In this document: positions 27,462-37,070 of the stretch, piece after piece | Layout of the letters: the number at the start of each line of letters is the position of its first letter | Position numbering within the stretch: the first letter of the stretch is position 1 | NCBI GenBank assembly: GCA_017617145.1 | Contig: JAFZWX010000204.1 | Coordinates: 62,001 to 126,000, forward strand | From: Treponema sp. | Lineage (GTDB): Bacteria > Spirochaetota > Spirochaetia > Treponematales > Treponemataceae | DNA: 64,000 nucleotides | Direction: 5' to 3' | Position numbers and translations under genes: made by a program | Notes under the pieces: model-generated | Database searches by the model: none | What the model saw: the letters and a program-made list of their open reading frames with translations, nothing else | Told to the model about the DNA's origin: nothing

Positions 27462-28427
27462 ATGAAAGATTATAAATATATTTTTACAGTATTATTAGTA
27501 ACATACAATTCAGATTGGGATAAAACTCGACAAACCTTATATTCCATACTCTCACAACAAGAAATTTCTTTTGAAATTATAATAGCAGATGACGGTTCTG
27601 CAAATAATAATTTTGATTGTGTTAAACAGTATTTTGAAAACAATAACTTTAAAGATTATAAACTTGTTGCAAATTCTGAAAATCAAGGCACAATAAAAAA
27701 TTTACTTTCAGGATTAGACAAAGCAGAAGGTAAATATGTCAAACCTTTAAGTCCTGGAGATTTCTTTTATAGTGAACTTTCACTTTTTAATGCTTATAAA
27801 TTTATATATACAAACGAAGCTTCCGTATATTTTGGTAGAACAGCATATTACTGTATTGAGAATTCAAATACCATAATTATTGAAAATACTTCAAATCCCA
27901 AAGATATAAATCCTTACAAAAAAAATGATCTTAAGAAAATTAAAAGGAATTATTTTATACGCATGGATTCTATAATTGGAGCGAGTATTATTTATAATAC
28001 AGGAAAAATAAAACAATATTTACCAAAACTTTCTGAATTAGCAAAATTTGCAGAAGATTATTCCATATACATGTTATTAGCAAATAATGAGAAAATTAGC
28101 TACTTAAATATAGAAAATGATAACTCAGACTATTTTATATGGTACGAAGCAAATACTGGAATATCAACTCAAAAACAATCTAAATGGCATGAAATCTTAA
28201 AAATTGAATTAAAGGCAGTTTATAAATATTTGGAAAATTCAAAATTAATTCCCAAATGTTATTATAAATGTACATTATCAGATTCAAAGTCATCTCGTTT
28301 TCTATGGCATATTATTTTGGATCCTTTATTTTATCTTAAAAATAAAATTATCAAAGATAAAATAAAAGGTTGGAATAATAACAAACCAGACATACAATAT
28401 TTATTAGATATTCTAAAACAAAAGTAA
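27462..28427 (+). CDS. Glycosyltransferase family 2
   Basis: 321 residues. The GT-A fold is shown by FTVLLVTYNSDWDKTRQTLYSILSQQ, FEIIIADDGS and NQGTIKNLLSGLDKAEGKYVKPLSPGDFF (the DxD position is SPGDF). SD GGAG precedes the ATG. The gene is AT-rich and sits in a run of three GT2 genes. The sugar is unknown. Confidence 0.88.
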   Translation: MKDYKYIFTVLLVTYNSDWDKTRQTLYSILSQQEISFEIIIADDGSANNNFDCVKQYFENNNFKDYKLVANSENQGTIKNLLSGLDKAEGKYVKPLSPGDFFYSELSLFNAYKFIYTNEASVYFGRTAYYCIENSNTIIIENTSNPKDINPYKKNDLKKIKRNYFIRMDSIIGASIIYNTGKIKQYLPKLSELAKFAEDYSIYMLLANNEKISYLNIENDNSDYFIWYEANTGISTQKQSKWHEILKIELKAVYKYLENSKLIPKCYYKCTLSDSKSSRFLWHIILDPLFYLKNKIIKDKIKGWNNNKPDIQYLLDILKQK

Positions 28428-28436
28428 AGGTATATT

Positions 28437-29372
28437 ATGATTTCCATAGCCATGGCCACCTACAATGGTGCAGAATATATAGCTGAACAAATTGAATCAA
28501 TTCTTGAACAAACTTATACAGATTTTGAACTTATAATTTCTGATGACTGTTCAAAAGATAATACTGTTGAAATTCTAAATCAATATGCTACTAAAGATAA
28601 AAGGATTAAAGTCGTAGTTAATGAAAATAATCTTGGTTTCAAAAAGAATTTTGAAAAACTTATTTCTTTATGTAAAGGTGATTATATTGCTTTTTGTGAT
28701 CAGGATGATATTTGGACTAATGATCATCTTGAGATTCTTTTAAATGAGATTGGCGATAAAGATTTAATTTGTGGTAATGCGGAACTAATTGATAAGTCTG
28801 GTAATAAAATGAATCTTTCAACTTATGAATGCCTTTCTAATTTTGATTTTCCACTGCAAAATGAATTATTGTTCAAAAATCTTTTATATGGAAATTTTGC
28901 ACAAGGTACTGCAATGATGATTACAAAACAAATTGCAAATAAGATTGTTCCAATTCCTGAATGTGTTTTATATCATGACTGGTGGGCTGCTTTAATTGCA
29001 ACATTAAATAACGGATGTTCTTATACAAATAAAACTGTTCTTCTTTATAGACAGCATGGAACAAATCAAACTATCACAAAAGAATACAAAGTTTTTTCGG
29101 CTATTAAAAATGCAATTGAAAAACGTAAAAAGATTAAGGAAGAATACAAAAACAAAATTGAATATGCAATAGAACTAGAGAATCGTACTCAGAATCAAGA
29201 TTTTCTAAAATCAATTCAAGAATGTAAGGATTATTACACTTCTCTTTTACATAATAATTATAAAGGAATCTCGTTGTTTAAGAAAAATTATTCTTCAATT
29301 TACTGGGTAAGGAATCCTTCCAGAAAGTTGTTCTTTCTTAGATTTATTAAGGTTTTTCTTTTTAAGATATAG
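28437..29372 (+). CDS. Glycosyltransferase family 2 (rhamnosyltransferase-like)
   Basis: 311 residues. MISIAMATYNGAEYIAEQIESILEQTY, FELIISDDCSKDNT, GDYIAFCDQDDIWTNDH (DQDD metal site) and later LYHDWWAALIA and VLLYRQHGTNQT are the pattern of the WbbL/RfbF-like rhamnosyltransferase branch. A rhamnose donor is a guess from this pattern. SD AAGG precedes the ATG, 9 nt after the previous stop. Confidence 0.88.
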   Translation: MISIAMATYNGAEYIAEQIESILEQTYTDFELIISDDCSKDNTVEILNQYATKDKRIKVVVNENNLGFKKNFEKLISLCKGDYIAFCDQDDIWTNDHLEILLNEIGDKDLICGNAELIDKSGNKMNLSTYECLSNFDFPLQNELLFKNLLYGNFAQGTAMMITKQIANKIVPIPECVLYHDWWAALIATLNNGCSYTNKTVLLYRQHGTNQTITKEYKVFSAIKNAIEKRKKIKEEYKNKIEYAIELENRTQNQDFLKSIQECKDYYTSLLHNNYKGISLFKKNYSSIYWVRNPSRKLFFLRFIKVFLFKI

Positions 29373-29381
29373 GAATCAATA

Positions 29382-30299
29382 ATGCACCTTTCAATCATAA
29401 TAGTAAACTACAACACCCGCGATCTTCTCAAAAACTGCCTCAATTCAATCATCGAACAGACACACGACATAGAATATGAAATTATAGTAAGTGACAACGG
29501 TTCAACAGACGGTTCACTTGAAATGCTCGCTAAAGATTTTTCTGCTGTTCATGTAATTGCAAACAATCAAAATCTTGGTTTTGGTGCTGCAAATAACCGT
29601 GCTCTTGATATTGCAAAAGGTAAATATATTTTTTACTTAAACAGTGACACTATTCTTTTAAACAACGCACCTAAAATATTTTACGACTATTTTGAAGAAC
29701 ATCAAAACGAAAATCTTGGTGCTATTGGCGGAATGCTGCTTGATTCTAATAAACGTTTTATTCATAGCGGAGGAACTTTCCCATCATTAAAAAGTGAAAT
29801 CCCTGATCTTATAAAACTCAACATTGGAAATATATATCTAACTTTCGGAACCATTCTACACTTTAAAAACATGCATCGAAATCATTTTGTAAAAGAACAA
29901 TATGGTAAAATAGACTTTATTACCGGTGCTGATATTTTTCTTAAAAGCAATGAATATGCCCGTTTTGATGAGGATTTTTTCTTATATTTTGAAGACACTT
30001 ACCTTCAATATAAATTGTCACAGGCAAACTTGGAACGAAGAATCATTCCGGGACCTCAAATTGTTCATTTATGCGGAGGTTCTGTTGGCGAAGGAATGAC
30101 AATTTACAGAAAAGCAAGCTTTAGCAGAATAAACTACGAATTTTCACGTATAAAATTCTTACGAAAAACTACATCTTCAAAATCAATTCTGGCAAAAATG
30201 GGTATTGGTTTAGCGAAATTCCTTATTATTCTTTCTTGGATCAATCCTTTTATAATCAGTAAAACCAAACCACATTTCAGAAAACTACTGAGCCTCTGA
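29382..30299 (+). CDS. Glycosyltransferase family 2
   Basis: 305 residues. LSIIIVNYNTRDLLKNCLNSI, EIIVSDNGSTDGS, NLGFGAANNRALDIAKGKYIFYLNSDT (NSD metal site) and the late DEDFFLYFEDTYLQYKL mark a WcaA-type GT2. A C-terminal hydrophobic helix (GIGLAKFLIILSWINPFII) may bind it to the membrane. SD TAGGA precedes the ATG. It ends the first block of the right arm; a new promoter follows. Confidence 0.88.
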   Translation: MHLSIIIVNYNTRDLLKNCLNSIIEQTHDIEYEIIVSDNGSTDGSLEMLAKDFSAVHVIANNQNLGFGAANNRALDIAKGKYIFYLNSDTILLNNAPKIFYDYFEEHQNENLGAIGGMLLDSNKRFIHSGGTFPSLKSEIPDLIKLNIGNIYLTFGTILHFKNMHRNHFVKEQYGKIDFITGADIFLKSNEYARFDEDFFLYFEDTYLQYKLSQANLERRIIPGPQIVHLCGGSVGEGMTIYRKASFSRINYEFSRIKFLRKTTSSKSILAKMGIGLAKFLIILSWINPFIISKTKPHFRKLLSL

Positions 30300-30330
30300 A
30301 ATTCCTTATAATCTTCAAAATTTTGCAAAC

Positions 30331-30359
30331 TTGTAACTTTCCTATAAATCTACTATTAT
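30331..30359 (+). promoter_or_regulatory. Promoter upstream of the first YidC-sulfatase fusion
   Basis: -35 TTGTAA (30331-30336), 17-bp spacer, -10 TATTAT (30354-30359). The ATG is 10 nt after the -10 and has no SD, so the leader would be only 2-3 nt. Confidence 0.5.
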
Positions 30360-30368
30360 TATATTGAT

Positions 30369-33044
30369 ATGTTTTTATCTTTTTTATCAAATATCATTAT
30401 TGCTCCGTTAAAAACTATTCTTGAACTTTTCTTCAATTTTTTTACAAAAATATCAAATCAGGGAATTGCCGTAATAGGATTAAGCTTTGTTGTTACACTT
30501 TTTTGTCTTCCCTTATATATTGTTGCTGAACAATGGCAGGAAGAAGAACGTAAAACTCAGGAAAAACTAAAGCCTGGAATTGACAGAATTAAAAAAGCCT
30601 TTAAAAAAGATGAACAATATATGATTTTAACTACTTTTTACAAACAAAATCATTATCATCCTATGATGGCTTTACGTTCATCTTTTAGTCTGCTTATTCA
30701 AATTCCTTTTTTTATAGCTGCTTATTCATTTCTTTCTCATGTCGATGCTTTAAAAGGATATTCATTTCTTTTCATAAAAGATATGGGGTCGCCTGATGCT
30801 TTTATAAAATTAGGAAAAATTAGTATAAATATACTTCCTGTTGCTATGACTGCTATAAATTGTATTTCGGGTGCTATTTATTCAAAAGGGCATGCAATAA
30901 AAGAAAAACTTCAAATTTATATAACTGCTCTTGTTTTTCTTGTACTTTTATATACTTCACCATCAGGTCTTGTTCTTTACTGGACTATGAATAATGTGCT
31001 TTCTCTTGTAAAAAATGTTTTTTACAAAATGAAAAAACCTTTAAAGGTCCTATATATTCTTTTTTGTGCTTTTTTTATTGCTGCAAGCATATGGTCAATT
31101 ACTACAAGAAACAAACTTTATATTGCAGCAGTTTTGTTTGTTGCTTTAATTGTTATTTTTATTCCATTTATATTAAAAGGAATAAACTGGTTTATAAAAA
31201 ATTGTCTTGATATTTTAGAGCAGAACAAAAAGCTTCGTGCTTCTATTTTTATTATTTCAGCTGCAATTCTTGCAGTAACTGCGGGACTTACAATTCCTGC
31301 AACAATAATTGATTCCTCTTCTTCTGACTATTTTTATATTGATTCTTACACAACTCCATTTCCGTTTCTTTTTCATTCCTTTACACAGGCTATAGGATTT
31401 TTTATTTTCTGGCCTGTTTGTTTATATGCACTTTTTCCAAATAAAGTTAAGGATATTTTCTCTTTTACGTCTGTTTCTTTTGCATTTATAGGAATTGTAA
31501 ACTGCTTTGCTTTTTCAGGAAACTATGGGCTTATGAACATTGATTTTTCTTTGATGGATGAAGCTCAGAGTTTTATGCTTCCATTACCACAAATGATTCT
31601 AAATACTATTATAACCATAGTGATAATTGCTGCAATAATTGTATTATTTAAAAAGAAAGCAGAAATACCTTTTTACATTTCCACAATATTACTAATTGGA
31701 GTTACAGTTACCGCTGTCATAAATATCATACATATTAATAAAAATTTTAAGGGGACAACACCTCCAAAACAAATTACAGAACTTGAACCTCAATTTCATT
31801 TATCTAAAACACATCAAAATGTAATTGTTTTTATGGAAGATAGAGCCGTTAGCAGTATTATTCCTTATATTGTTTCACAAATACCAGAGCTTGAAAAAAC
31901 TTATGAAGGATTTACATATTATCCAAACACGGTTTCAATGTCTTATTATACGACACTTGGTGCTCCTGGTCTTTTTGGTGGTTATGACTTTACTCCATGG
32001 GAAATAAATAAACGAACTGATTTATCTATTCGAGAAAAACATAATGAAGCTTTGTTGGTTATGCCTACCCTTTTTACAGATGCCGGCTTTGATGTTACTG
32101 TAACAAATATGCCTTATGAAAACTATAATATGCAGCCTGTTGAACAAATTTACAGTGGTTTACCAAATCTTCGTCGTGTAAAAACACAAGGTGCCTACAG
32201 CAATTACTGGTATAACGAACATGGAATTACTCCAAAAGCACAAGCATCTTTTCTTATAAAGCGAAATATCATTTTTTTCAGTCTTTTCAAACTTGTTAAT
32301 CCACCATTCAGAGTAATTGTTTATGGCTGCGGTTATAGACTGCTTGGTAACCCTTATAAAGACGAAGCATATCTTATAGATACTTACGCGCCTTTTGATT
32401 ATCTGCCTGAGCTTACAGATTTTTCTTCCTCAAACGATTCTTTTATTATTTTTGATAATGAACTTACCCATTCACCCGGAATTTTACAGGCTCCAGATTT
32501 TGTACCTGTTGAAAAAGTAACTAATGCCGGAAATGATAAATTTTATAATGATGCAACTTATCATGTAAATACAGCAATGCTGCTTAGAATCGGGGAATTT
32601 CTTGAATACTTAAAACAAAATGATTGTTATGATAATACCAGAATAATTATTGTTTCAGATCATGGAAATCCAACAGATTCAGGTTTATTTGATAACAATC
32701 AGGGCTTTTCAAAAATGAAAGAAGAGTTGCAGGCAGTACTTTTGTTTAAGGATTTTAATTCAAACGGAAATTTACAAACGGACAACACATTTATGACTAA
32801 TGCAGATACACCCACTCTTGCTCTAAAAGATATTAATGATAATCCAGTAAATCCGTTCACAAATAATTATATGAAAGTTGCAGACAAAAATGATTATGTT
32901 AAAATTTCTACTGCACCTATGCAAAGTCTTAGAACGAGAGATGATAAACAATATACAGTTCGTGATGATGAATGGCTCACGGTTCATGATGATATTTTCA
33001 AGAATGAGAATTGGTCTGTTTTAAATGCAGAACAAATTAAATGA
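30369..33044 (+). CDS. YidC/Oxa1-like membrane domain fused to a sulfatase/LTA-synthase-like domain (paralog 1)
   Basis: 891 residues in three parts. Residues about 1-225 match the YidC insertase core: LPLYIVAEQWQEEERKTQEKL, a cytoplasmic helical pair with YKQNHYHPMMALRSSFSLLIQIPFFIAAY, and YTSPSGLVLYWTMNNVLSLVKN. The groove arginine of YidC (VRLxxLPL) is threonine here (T43). Residues about 225-460 add about seven more helices. Residues about 480-870 are an alkaline-phosphatase-superfamily domain with NVIVFMEDRAV (metal acids E490/D491), TTLGAPGLFGGYDFTP (T528/T529, candidate nucleophile), ELTHSPG and IIIVSDHG (D764-H765). The likely role is transfer of a phosphate-bearing head group to a surface glycan in the outer leaflet. 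Full function is unknown. Confidence 0.85.
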   Translation: MFLSFLSNIIIAPLKTILELFFNFFTKISNQGIAVIGLSFVVTLFCLPLYIVAEQWQEEERKTQEKLKPGIDRIKKAFKKDEQYMILTTFYKQNHYHPMMALRSSFSLLIQIPFFIAAYSFLSHVDALKGYSFLFIKDMGSPDAFIKLGKISINILPVAMTAINCISGAIYSKGHAIKEKLQIYITALVFLVLLYTSPSGLVLYWTMNNVLSLVKNVFYKMKKPLKVLYILFCAFFIAASIWSITTRNKLYIAAVLFVALIVIFIPFILKGINWFIKNCLDILEQNKKLRASIFIISAAILAVTAGLTIPATIIDSSSSDYFYIDSYTTPFPFLFHSFTQAIGFFIFWPVCLYALFPNKVKDIFSFTSVSFAFIGIVNCFAFSGNYGLMNIDFSLMDEAQSFMLPLPQMILNTIITIVIIAAIIVLFKKKAEIPFYISTILLIGVTVTAVINIIHINKNFKGTTPPKQITELEPQFHLSKTHQNVIVFMEDRAVSSIIPYIVSQIPELEKTYEGFTYYPNTVSMSYYTTLGAPGLFGGYDFTPWEINKRTDLSIREKHNEALLVMPTLFTDAGFDVTVTNMPYENYNMQPVEQIYSGLPNLRRVKTQGAYSNYWYNEHGITPKAQASFLIKRNIIFFSLFKLVNPPFRVIVYGCGYRLLGNPYKDEAYLIDTYAPFDYLPELTDFSSSNDSFIIFDNELTHSPGILQAPDFVPVEKVTNAGNDKFYNDATYHVNTAMLLRIGEFLEYLKQNDCYDNTRIIIVSDHGNPTDSGLFDNNQGFSKMKEELQAVLLFKDFNSNGNLQTDNTFMTNADTPTLALKDINDNPVNPFTNNYMKVADKNDYVKISTAPMQSLRTRDDKQYTVRDDEWLTVHDDIFKNENWSVLNAEQIK

Positions 33045-33089
33045 CAAATATAAATATTAAAAGTATAATATTTTAGTTTTGAGGTTATA

Positions 33090-35813
33090 ATGCTTGATTT
33101 TTTATATTCCATAATTATTTACCCGCTCTACCAGCTTGTTGAATTAATATATTTTGTCGGATGGAAGGTTTTTAAAAATTCGGGTTATGCACTTTTTATA
33201 GTAAGTTTTGGAGTCTCCTTTTTGTGTCTTCCACTTTATATCATTGCAGAACAATGGCAGGAAACAGAAAGACAGATTCAATCTAAATTAAAACCGGGAA
33301 TTGATAGGATCAAAAAAGCTTTTAAGGGCGATGAACAATATATGATTTTGTCTACCTACTATAAACAAAATCACTATCACCCGATGATGGCACTTCGTTC
33401 TTCAATAAGCCTCGCAATTCAGATTCCATTTTTTATTGCTGCATATAAGTTTTTAAGTAATCTTGAAGAACTTCGTGGTTTTAGTTTTTTTATTTTTAAA
33501 GATTTGGGGGCTCCAGATTCGTTATTTCAGATTGGAAACTTTAATATTAATGTTCTTCCAATTGCAATGACTTTAATTAATGTTATTGCGGGAGCTATTT
33601 ACAGTAAAGGACATCCTGTAAAAGAAAAAATCCAGATTTATGTTACCGCTTTAGTTTTTCTTGTTCTTTTATATAACTCACCAAGTGGTCTTGTAATTTA
33701 CTGGACAATGAATAATTTGTTTAGTCTTGTAAAAAACATTTTCTATAAAATGAAGCATCCAATTTGGGTTCTTTACGGCTGTTTATGTTTTTTTGTTTTA
33801 TGCGCAGACTGGTATCTTATTTTTAGACACACAGGATTTTTATACAGACGTTTAATGCTTATTTCTGCTCTTTCTATTGTTTTCTTTGCACCTTTATTAG
33901 TCAAATTCATAAATTATCTTATTCAAAAACCATTAAGGTTTCTTGCAGACAATAAATCAGAAAGAACACAACTTTTTATCATTTCTGGAATTGCATTAGC
34001 GGTTCTTATTGGAACAACACTACCTTCTTATGTAATATCTTCTTCTCCAATGGAATTCTCTTTTGTAGACAAATATAATTCTCCATTCTTCTTTTTACGC
34101 CATTCATTATGGCAAGCTATTGGGTTTTGTGTTTTCTGGCCATGTTGTATATATTTTATGTTTGGCAAAAAAACTCAAACTTTATTGACTCTTTTTGGAA
34201 CTTTTTTCTGCACAGGAGCAGTTATAAATGCATTTGCTTTTGGTGGCGACTATGGTACACTTTCAAATCTTATAACTTTTTCCGATGCCGGTGCACTTAA
34301 ACCTTCAACGGGAACAGCAATAATCAATCTTTCTATTTTACTAATACCTGTTGTTTTAATAATAGTACTATTGCTTTTTAAAAGAATAAAATGGCTTTCT
34401 GCTATTTGTTCCGTTTTAATAATTGCATTTACAGGAATTACTGTTGTCCATAGTTTTACAATTTCTAAAAGCTATAAACAGCTTAAGGAATTAAAAAAGA
34501 ATAATACACAAGTAAGTTCCGACACTTCCATTACACCAATTTTTAATCTTAGCAAAACAAATGAAAATGTATTTATAATAATGCTTGATCGTGCTGTTAA
34601 TGGTTTTGTTCCTTATATTTTTGAAGAAAGCCCAGATTTATTCGAAAAATATGACGGGTTTACTTATTATCCAAATACTGTTTCTTATGCAGATCATACA
34701 TTGATTGGTGCCCCTCCTATGTATGGTGGCTATGATTACACACCATATGAAATGAATGAACGTTCTGATGAATCACTTGTTTCAAAACACAATGAATCAA
34801 TTACAGCTCTTGCTTCTATATTTAATAATGAAGGTTTCTCTGTAACCCTTACAGATATGTCCTGGGCAAATTACAGCTGGATTCCTGATACTCGAATTTA
34901 TAATGACTATCCATACATAAATGTACAGCCTACTATTCGTGTTTATACAGATGTATGGCTTAAGCGTCATCCCGAAGCATCATCCACAACTGCAAGAAGT
35001 GATTTACTTAAACGAAATTTTATATGGTTCAGTTTCTTAAAAGTAATGCCTCTATATTTCCGTGATTCAATTTATAATGATGGTTTCTGGTGGAACACAA
35101 ATCAGACGCTTGGAAATCTTCAGGATGTTGTAAATAATTATGCAGTACTTGATTTCTTACCAGAGCTTACATCTTTCGATTCTGATAAACCAAGTTTTAC
35201 TTATCTTGTAAATGAATTAACCCATGAACCAAATTATCTTCAGGCACCAGATTACATACCATTATCGGAAGTTACTGATAAAGGCTCCGGTATTTTTGCC
35301 GAAGATGTTCATTATCATGCAAATGCAGGTGCATTAAAACGTTTAGGGGAATTTTTTGAATATCTTAAAGAAAATGATATTTATGATAACACAAAAATTA
35401 TCATAACTGCAGATCATGGAGCACCTCTTGATAATTATATAAGTCCTGATCAGGGAAAAGCAAATCTTCCGTTCAGAATTGAAGCTTATAATCCTATCCT
35501 TCTTGTAAAAGATTTTAATTCTCATGGAAGTTTAAAAACAGATAATTCTTTTATGACTAATGCAGATACTCCATCTCTTGCATTAAAAGATATTGATGAT
35601 GAAGCAATAAATCCATTTACCGGAAATCGCATAAACAGACCAGAAGAAAAAGAAAAAGTATATGTACCTTATGTCGATACCTGGTCTCCTGATGCACACA
35701 ATAAAAACACTTTTAAAATTCCTGGTGATAACTGGTTTTCCGTACACGACAACATCTTTGATCCTGATAACTGGAAACAAGAATCACCATATGACTCAAA
35801 GGAGGCAAAATAA
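33090..35813 (+). CDS. YidC/Oxa1-like membrane domain fused to a sulfatase/LTA-synthase-like domain (paralog 2)
   Basis: 907 residues, clearly a tandem duplicate of the previous gene with the same order of domains. YidC-like core at about 1-225: LPLYIIAEQWQETERQIQSKL, YKQNHYHPMMALRSSISLAIQIPFFIAAY, NSPSGLVIYWTMNNLFSLVKN. The groove arginine position is S43. Several helices follow, then the hydrolase-like domain with NVFIIMLDRAV (D500), HTLIGAPPMYGGYDYTP (T537), ELTHEPNYL and IIITADHG (D775-H776). SD GAGG precedes the ATG and GGAGG near the end serves the next gene, whose ATG overlaps the stop. The two copies differ most between residues 225 and 480, so they may act on different lipids or head groups. 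Confidence 0.85.
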   Translation: MLDFLYSIIIYPLYQLVELIYFVGWKVFKNSGYALFIVSFGVSFLCLPLYIIAEQWQETERQIQSKLKPGIDRIKKAFKGDEQYMILSTYYKQNHYHPMMALRSSISLAIQIPFFIAAYKFLSNLEELRGFSFFIFKDLGAPDSLFQIGNFNINVLPIAMTLINVIAGAIYSKGHPVKEKIQIYVTALVFLVLLYNSPSGLVIYWTMNNLFSLVKNIFYKMKHPIWVLYGCLCFFVLCADWYLIFRHTGFLYRRLMLISALSIVFFAPLLVKFINYLIQKPLRFLADNKSERTQLFIISGIALAVLIGTTLPSYVISSSPMEFSFVDKYNSPFFFLRHSLWQAIGFCVFWPCCIYFMFGKKTQTLLTLFGTFFCTGAVINAFAFGGDYGTLSNLITFSDAGALKPSTGTAIINLSILLIPVVLIIVLLLFKRIKWLSAICSVLIIAFTGITVVHSFTISKSYKQLKELKKNNTQVSSDTSITPIFNLSKTNENVFIIMLDRAVNGFVPYIFEESPDLFEKYDGFTYYPNTVSYADHTLIGAPPMYGGYDYTPYEMNERSDESLVSKHNESITALASIFNNEGFSVTLTDMSWANYSWIPDTRIYNDYPYINVQPTIRVYTDVWLKRHPEASSTTARSDLLKRNFIWFSFLKVMPLYFRDSIYNDGFWWNTNQTLGNLQDVVNNYAVLDFLPELTSFDSDKPSFTYLVNELTHEPNYLQAPDYIPLSEVTDKGSGIFAEDVHYHANAGALKRLGEFFEYLKENDIYDNTKIIITADHGAPLDNYISPDQGKANLPFRIEAYNPILLVKDFNSHGSLKTDNSFMTNADTPSLALKDIDDEAINPFTGNRINRPEEKEKVYVPYVDTWSPDAHNKNTFKIPGDNWFSVHDNIFDPDNWKQESPYDSKEAK

Positions 35814-37069
35814 TGTATTCCACCCTTTTATACATCGACCCAGGCACCGGCAGTATGCTCTTTTCTATTCTTATTGGAGCAGCAGCAACACTTTTCTTTT
35901 TAGGAAAGGCTGCCTGGCTTAAAATAAAACTTTTGTTTTCTGCTAAAAAGAATGGGGTTTCTGTTACAGCAGATTCTAACTTTAAAAAATATGTTATCTA
36001 CAACGAAGGTCTTCAGTACTGGAACACTTTTAAACCAATTTGTGATGAGTTTGAAGCTCGCCAGATTGAACTTACCTACTACACTTCTGCCGAAAAAGAT
36101 CCTTGTTTTGAAGCAGGCTACAAGTTTGTAAAACCAGAGTTTATTGGCGAAGGTAACATGGCTTTTGTAAAACTTAATATGCTTAGTGCAGGCGTTGTTC
36201 TTATGACTACTCCGGGACTTCAGGTTTATCAGCTTAAGCGTAGTAAAAATGTAAAACACTATGCACATATTCTTCATGCGCCAAGTGATGCAACTATGTA
36301 CCGCCTTTTTGGTATTGATTATTTTGATTCTGTGCTTCTTTCGGGAGAATATCAAAAATCCGATATTAAGCTTTTGGAGACTCAGCGTGGTCTTAAAGAA
36401 AAAGAACTTGTGGTTGTAGGATGCCCTTACCTTGATACACTCAAACAAAAAATGAACAGCATACCGGCTGAAGAAAATCATAAATTTACTGTTCTTGTTT
36501 CTCCTAGCTGGGGTCCTAGTGCACTTCTTACAAAATATGGCGAAAAACTTCTGGATCCTCTTGTTGCAACAGGCTGGAATATTATTGTTCGTCCTCATCC
36601 TCAGTCAAAAAAATCAGAAGCCGAAATGCTTGAAAAACTTACTCAAAAATATAAAGACACACCAAATCTTACCTGGGATTATGAACGCGATAATATTTAT
36701 TCCATGAAAAAATCTGACATTATGATTTCTGACTTTTCTGGTATTATTTATGATTATACTTTCCTTTGCGATAAACCTGTTATGTATGTAAATGCTCAGC
36801 TTGACCTTATGCCATACGATGCATGGGATTTACCGGAACAAGGCAAAAACATCTGGCAGTTTACAACACTTAAAGAAATTGGAATTGAACTCAAAGAAGA
36901 ACAATTCTATAATATAAAAGATGTAATTCAGTCTGCTAGTGACAGTACTGAACTTGCCCAAAAACGTCATGCAGCAAAAGCACAAGCCTGGATGAACGAA
37001 GGAAATGCCGGAAAAGCTGTTGTTGATTTTATGATAAATAAACTTCCACAAAATCAGGAGGAAAAATAA
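35813..37069 (+). CDS. CDP-glycerol glycerophosphotransferase-like protein with IDPGTGS membrane segment
   Basis: 418 residues. The N-terminus YIDPGTGSMLFSILIGAAATLFFLGKAAW is a short lumenal motif plus one membrane helix. The rest is the TagB/TagF type: HILHAPSDATMYRLFGIDYFDSVLLSGEYQ, VVGCPYLDTL, VLVSPSWGPSALL, IIVRPHPQSKKSE, KSDIMISDFSGIIYDYTFLCDKPVMYV (conserved SD.S phosphate site). Family members polymerise or prime glycerol- or ribitol-phosphate from CDP-activated donors. The start overlaps the upstream stop (TAATG) behind a GGAGG SD. It sits between the YidC fusions and an NTase, so it probably uses a CDP donor made by the latter. Confidence 0.83.
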   Translation: MYSTLLYIDPGTGSMLFSILIGAAATLFFLGKAAWLKIKLLFSAKKNGVSVTADSNFKKYVIYNEGLQYWNTFKPICDEFEARQIELTYYTSAEKDPCFEAGYKFVKPEFIGEGNMAFVKLNMLSAGVVLMTTPGLQVYQLKRSKNVKHYAHILHAPSDATMYRLFGIDYFDSVLLSGEYQKSDIKLLETQRGLKEKELVVVGCPYLDTLKQKMNSIPAEENHKFTVLVSPSWGPSALLTKYGEKLLDPLVATGWNIIVRPHPQSKKSEAEMLEKLTQKYKDTPNLTWDYERDNIYSMKKSDIMISDFSGIIYDYTFLCDKPVMYVNAQLDLMPYDAWDLPEQGKNIWQFTTLKEIGIELKEEQFYNIKDVIQSASDSTELAQKRHAAKAQAWMNEGNAGKAVVDFMINKLPQNQEEK

Positions 37070-37070
37070 T

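Noticed and set aside
30369..35813. The tandem fusions as an assembly artefact (duplicated read)
   Set aside because: The two copies differ at many residues and in length, so the duplication is old and real.
35900..36598. 232-aa open frame opposite the TagB-like gene
   Set aside because: The sense frame has clear family motifs; the antisense frame has no SD and a Lys/Asn/Phe-rich random composition.
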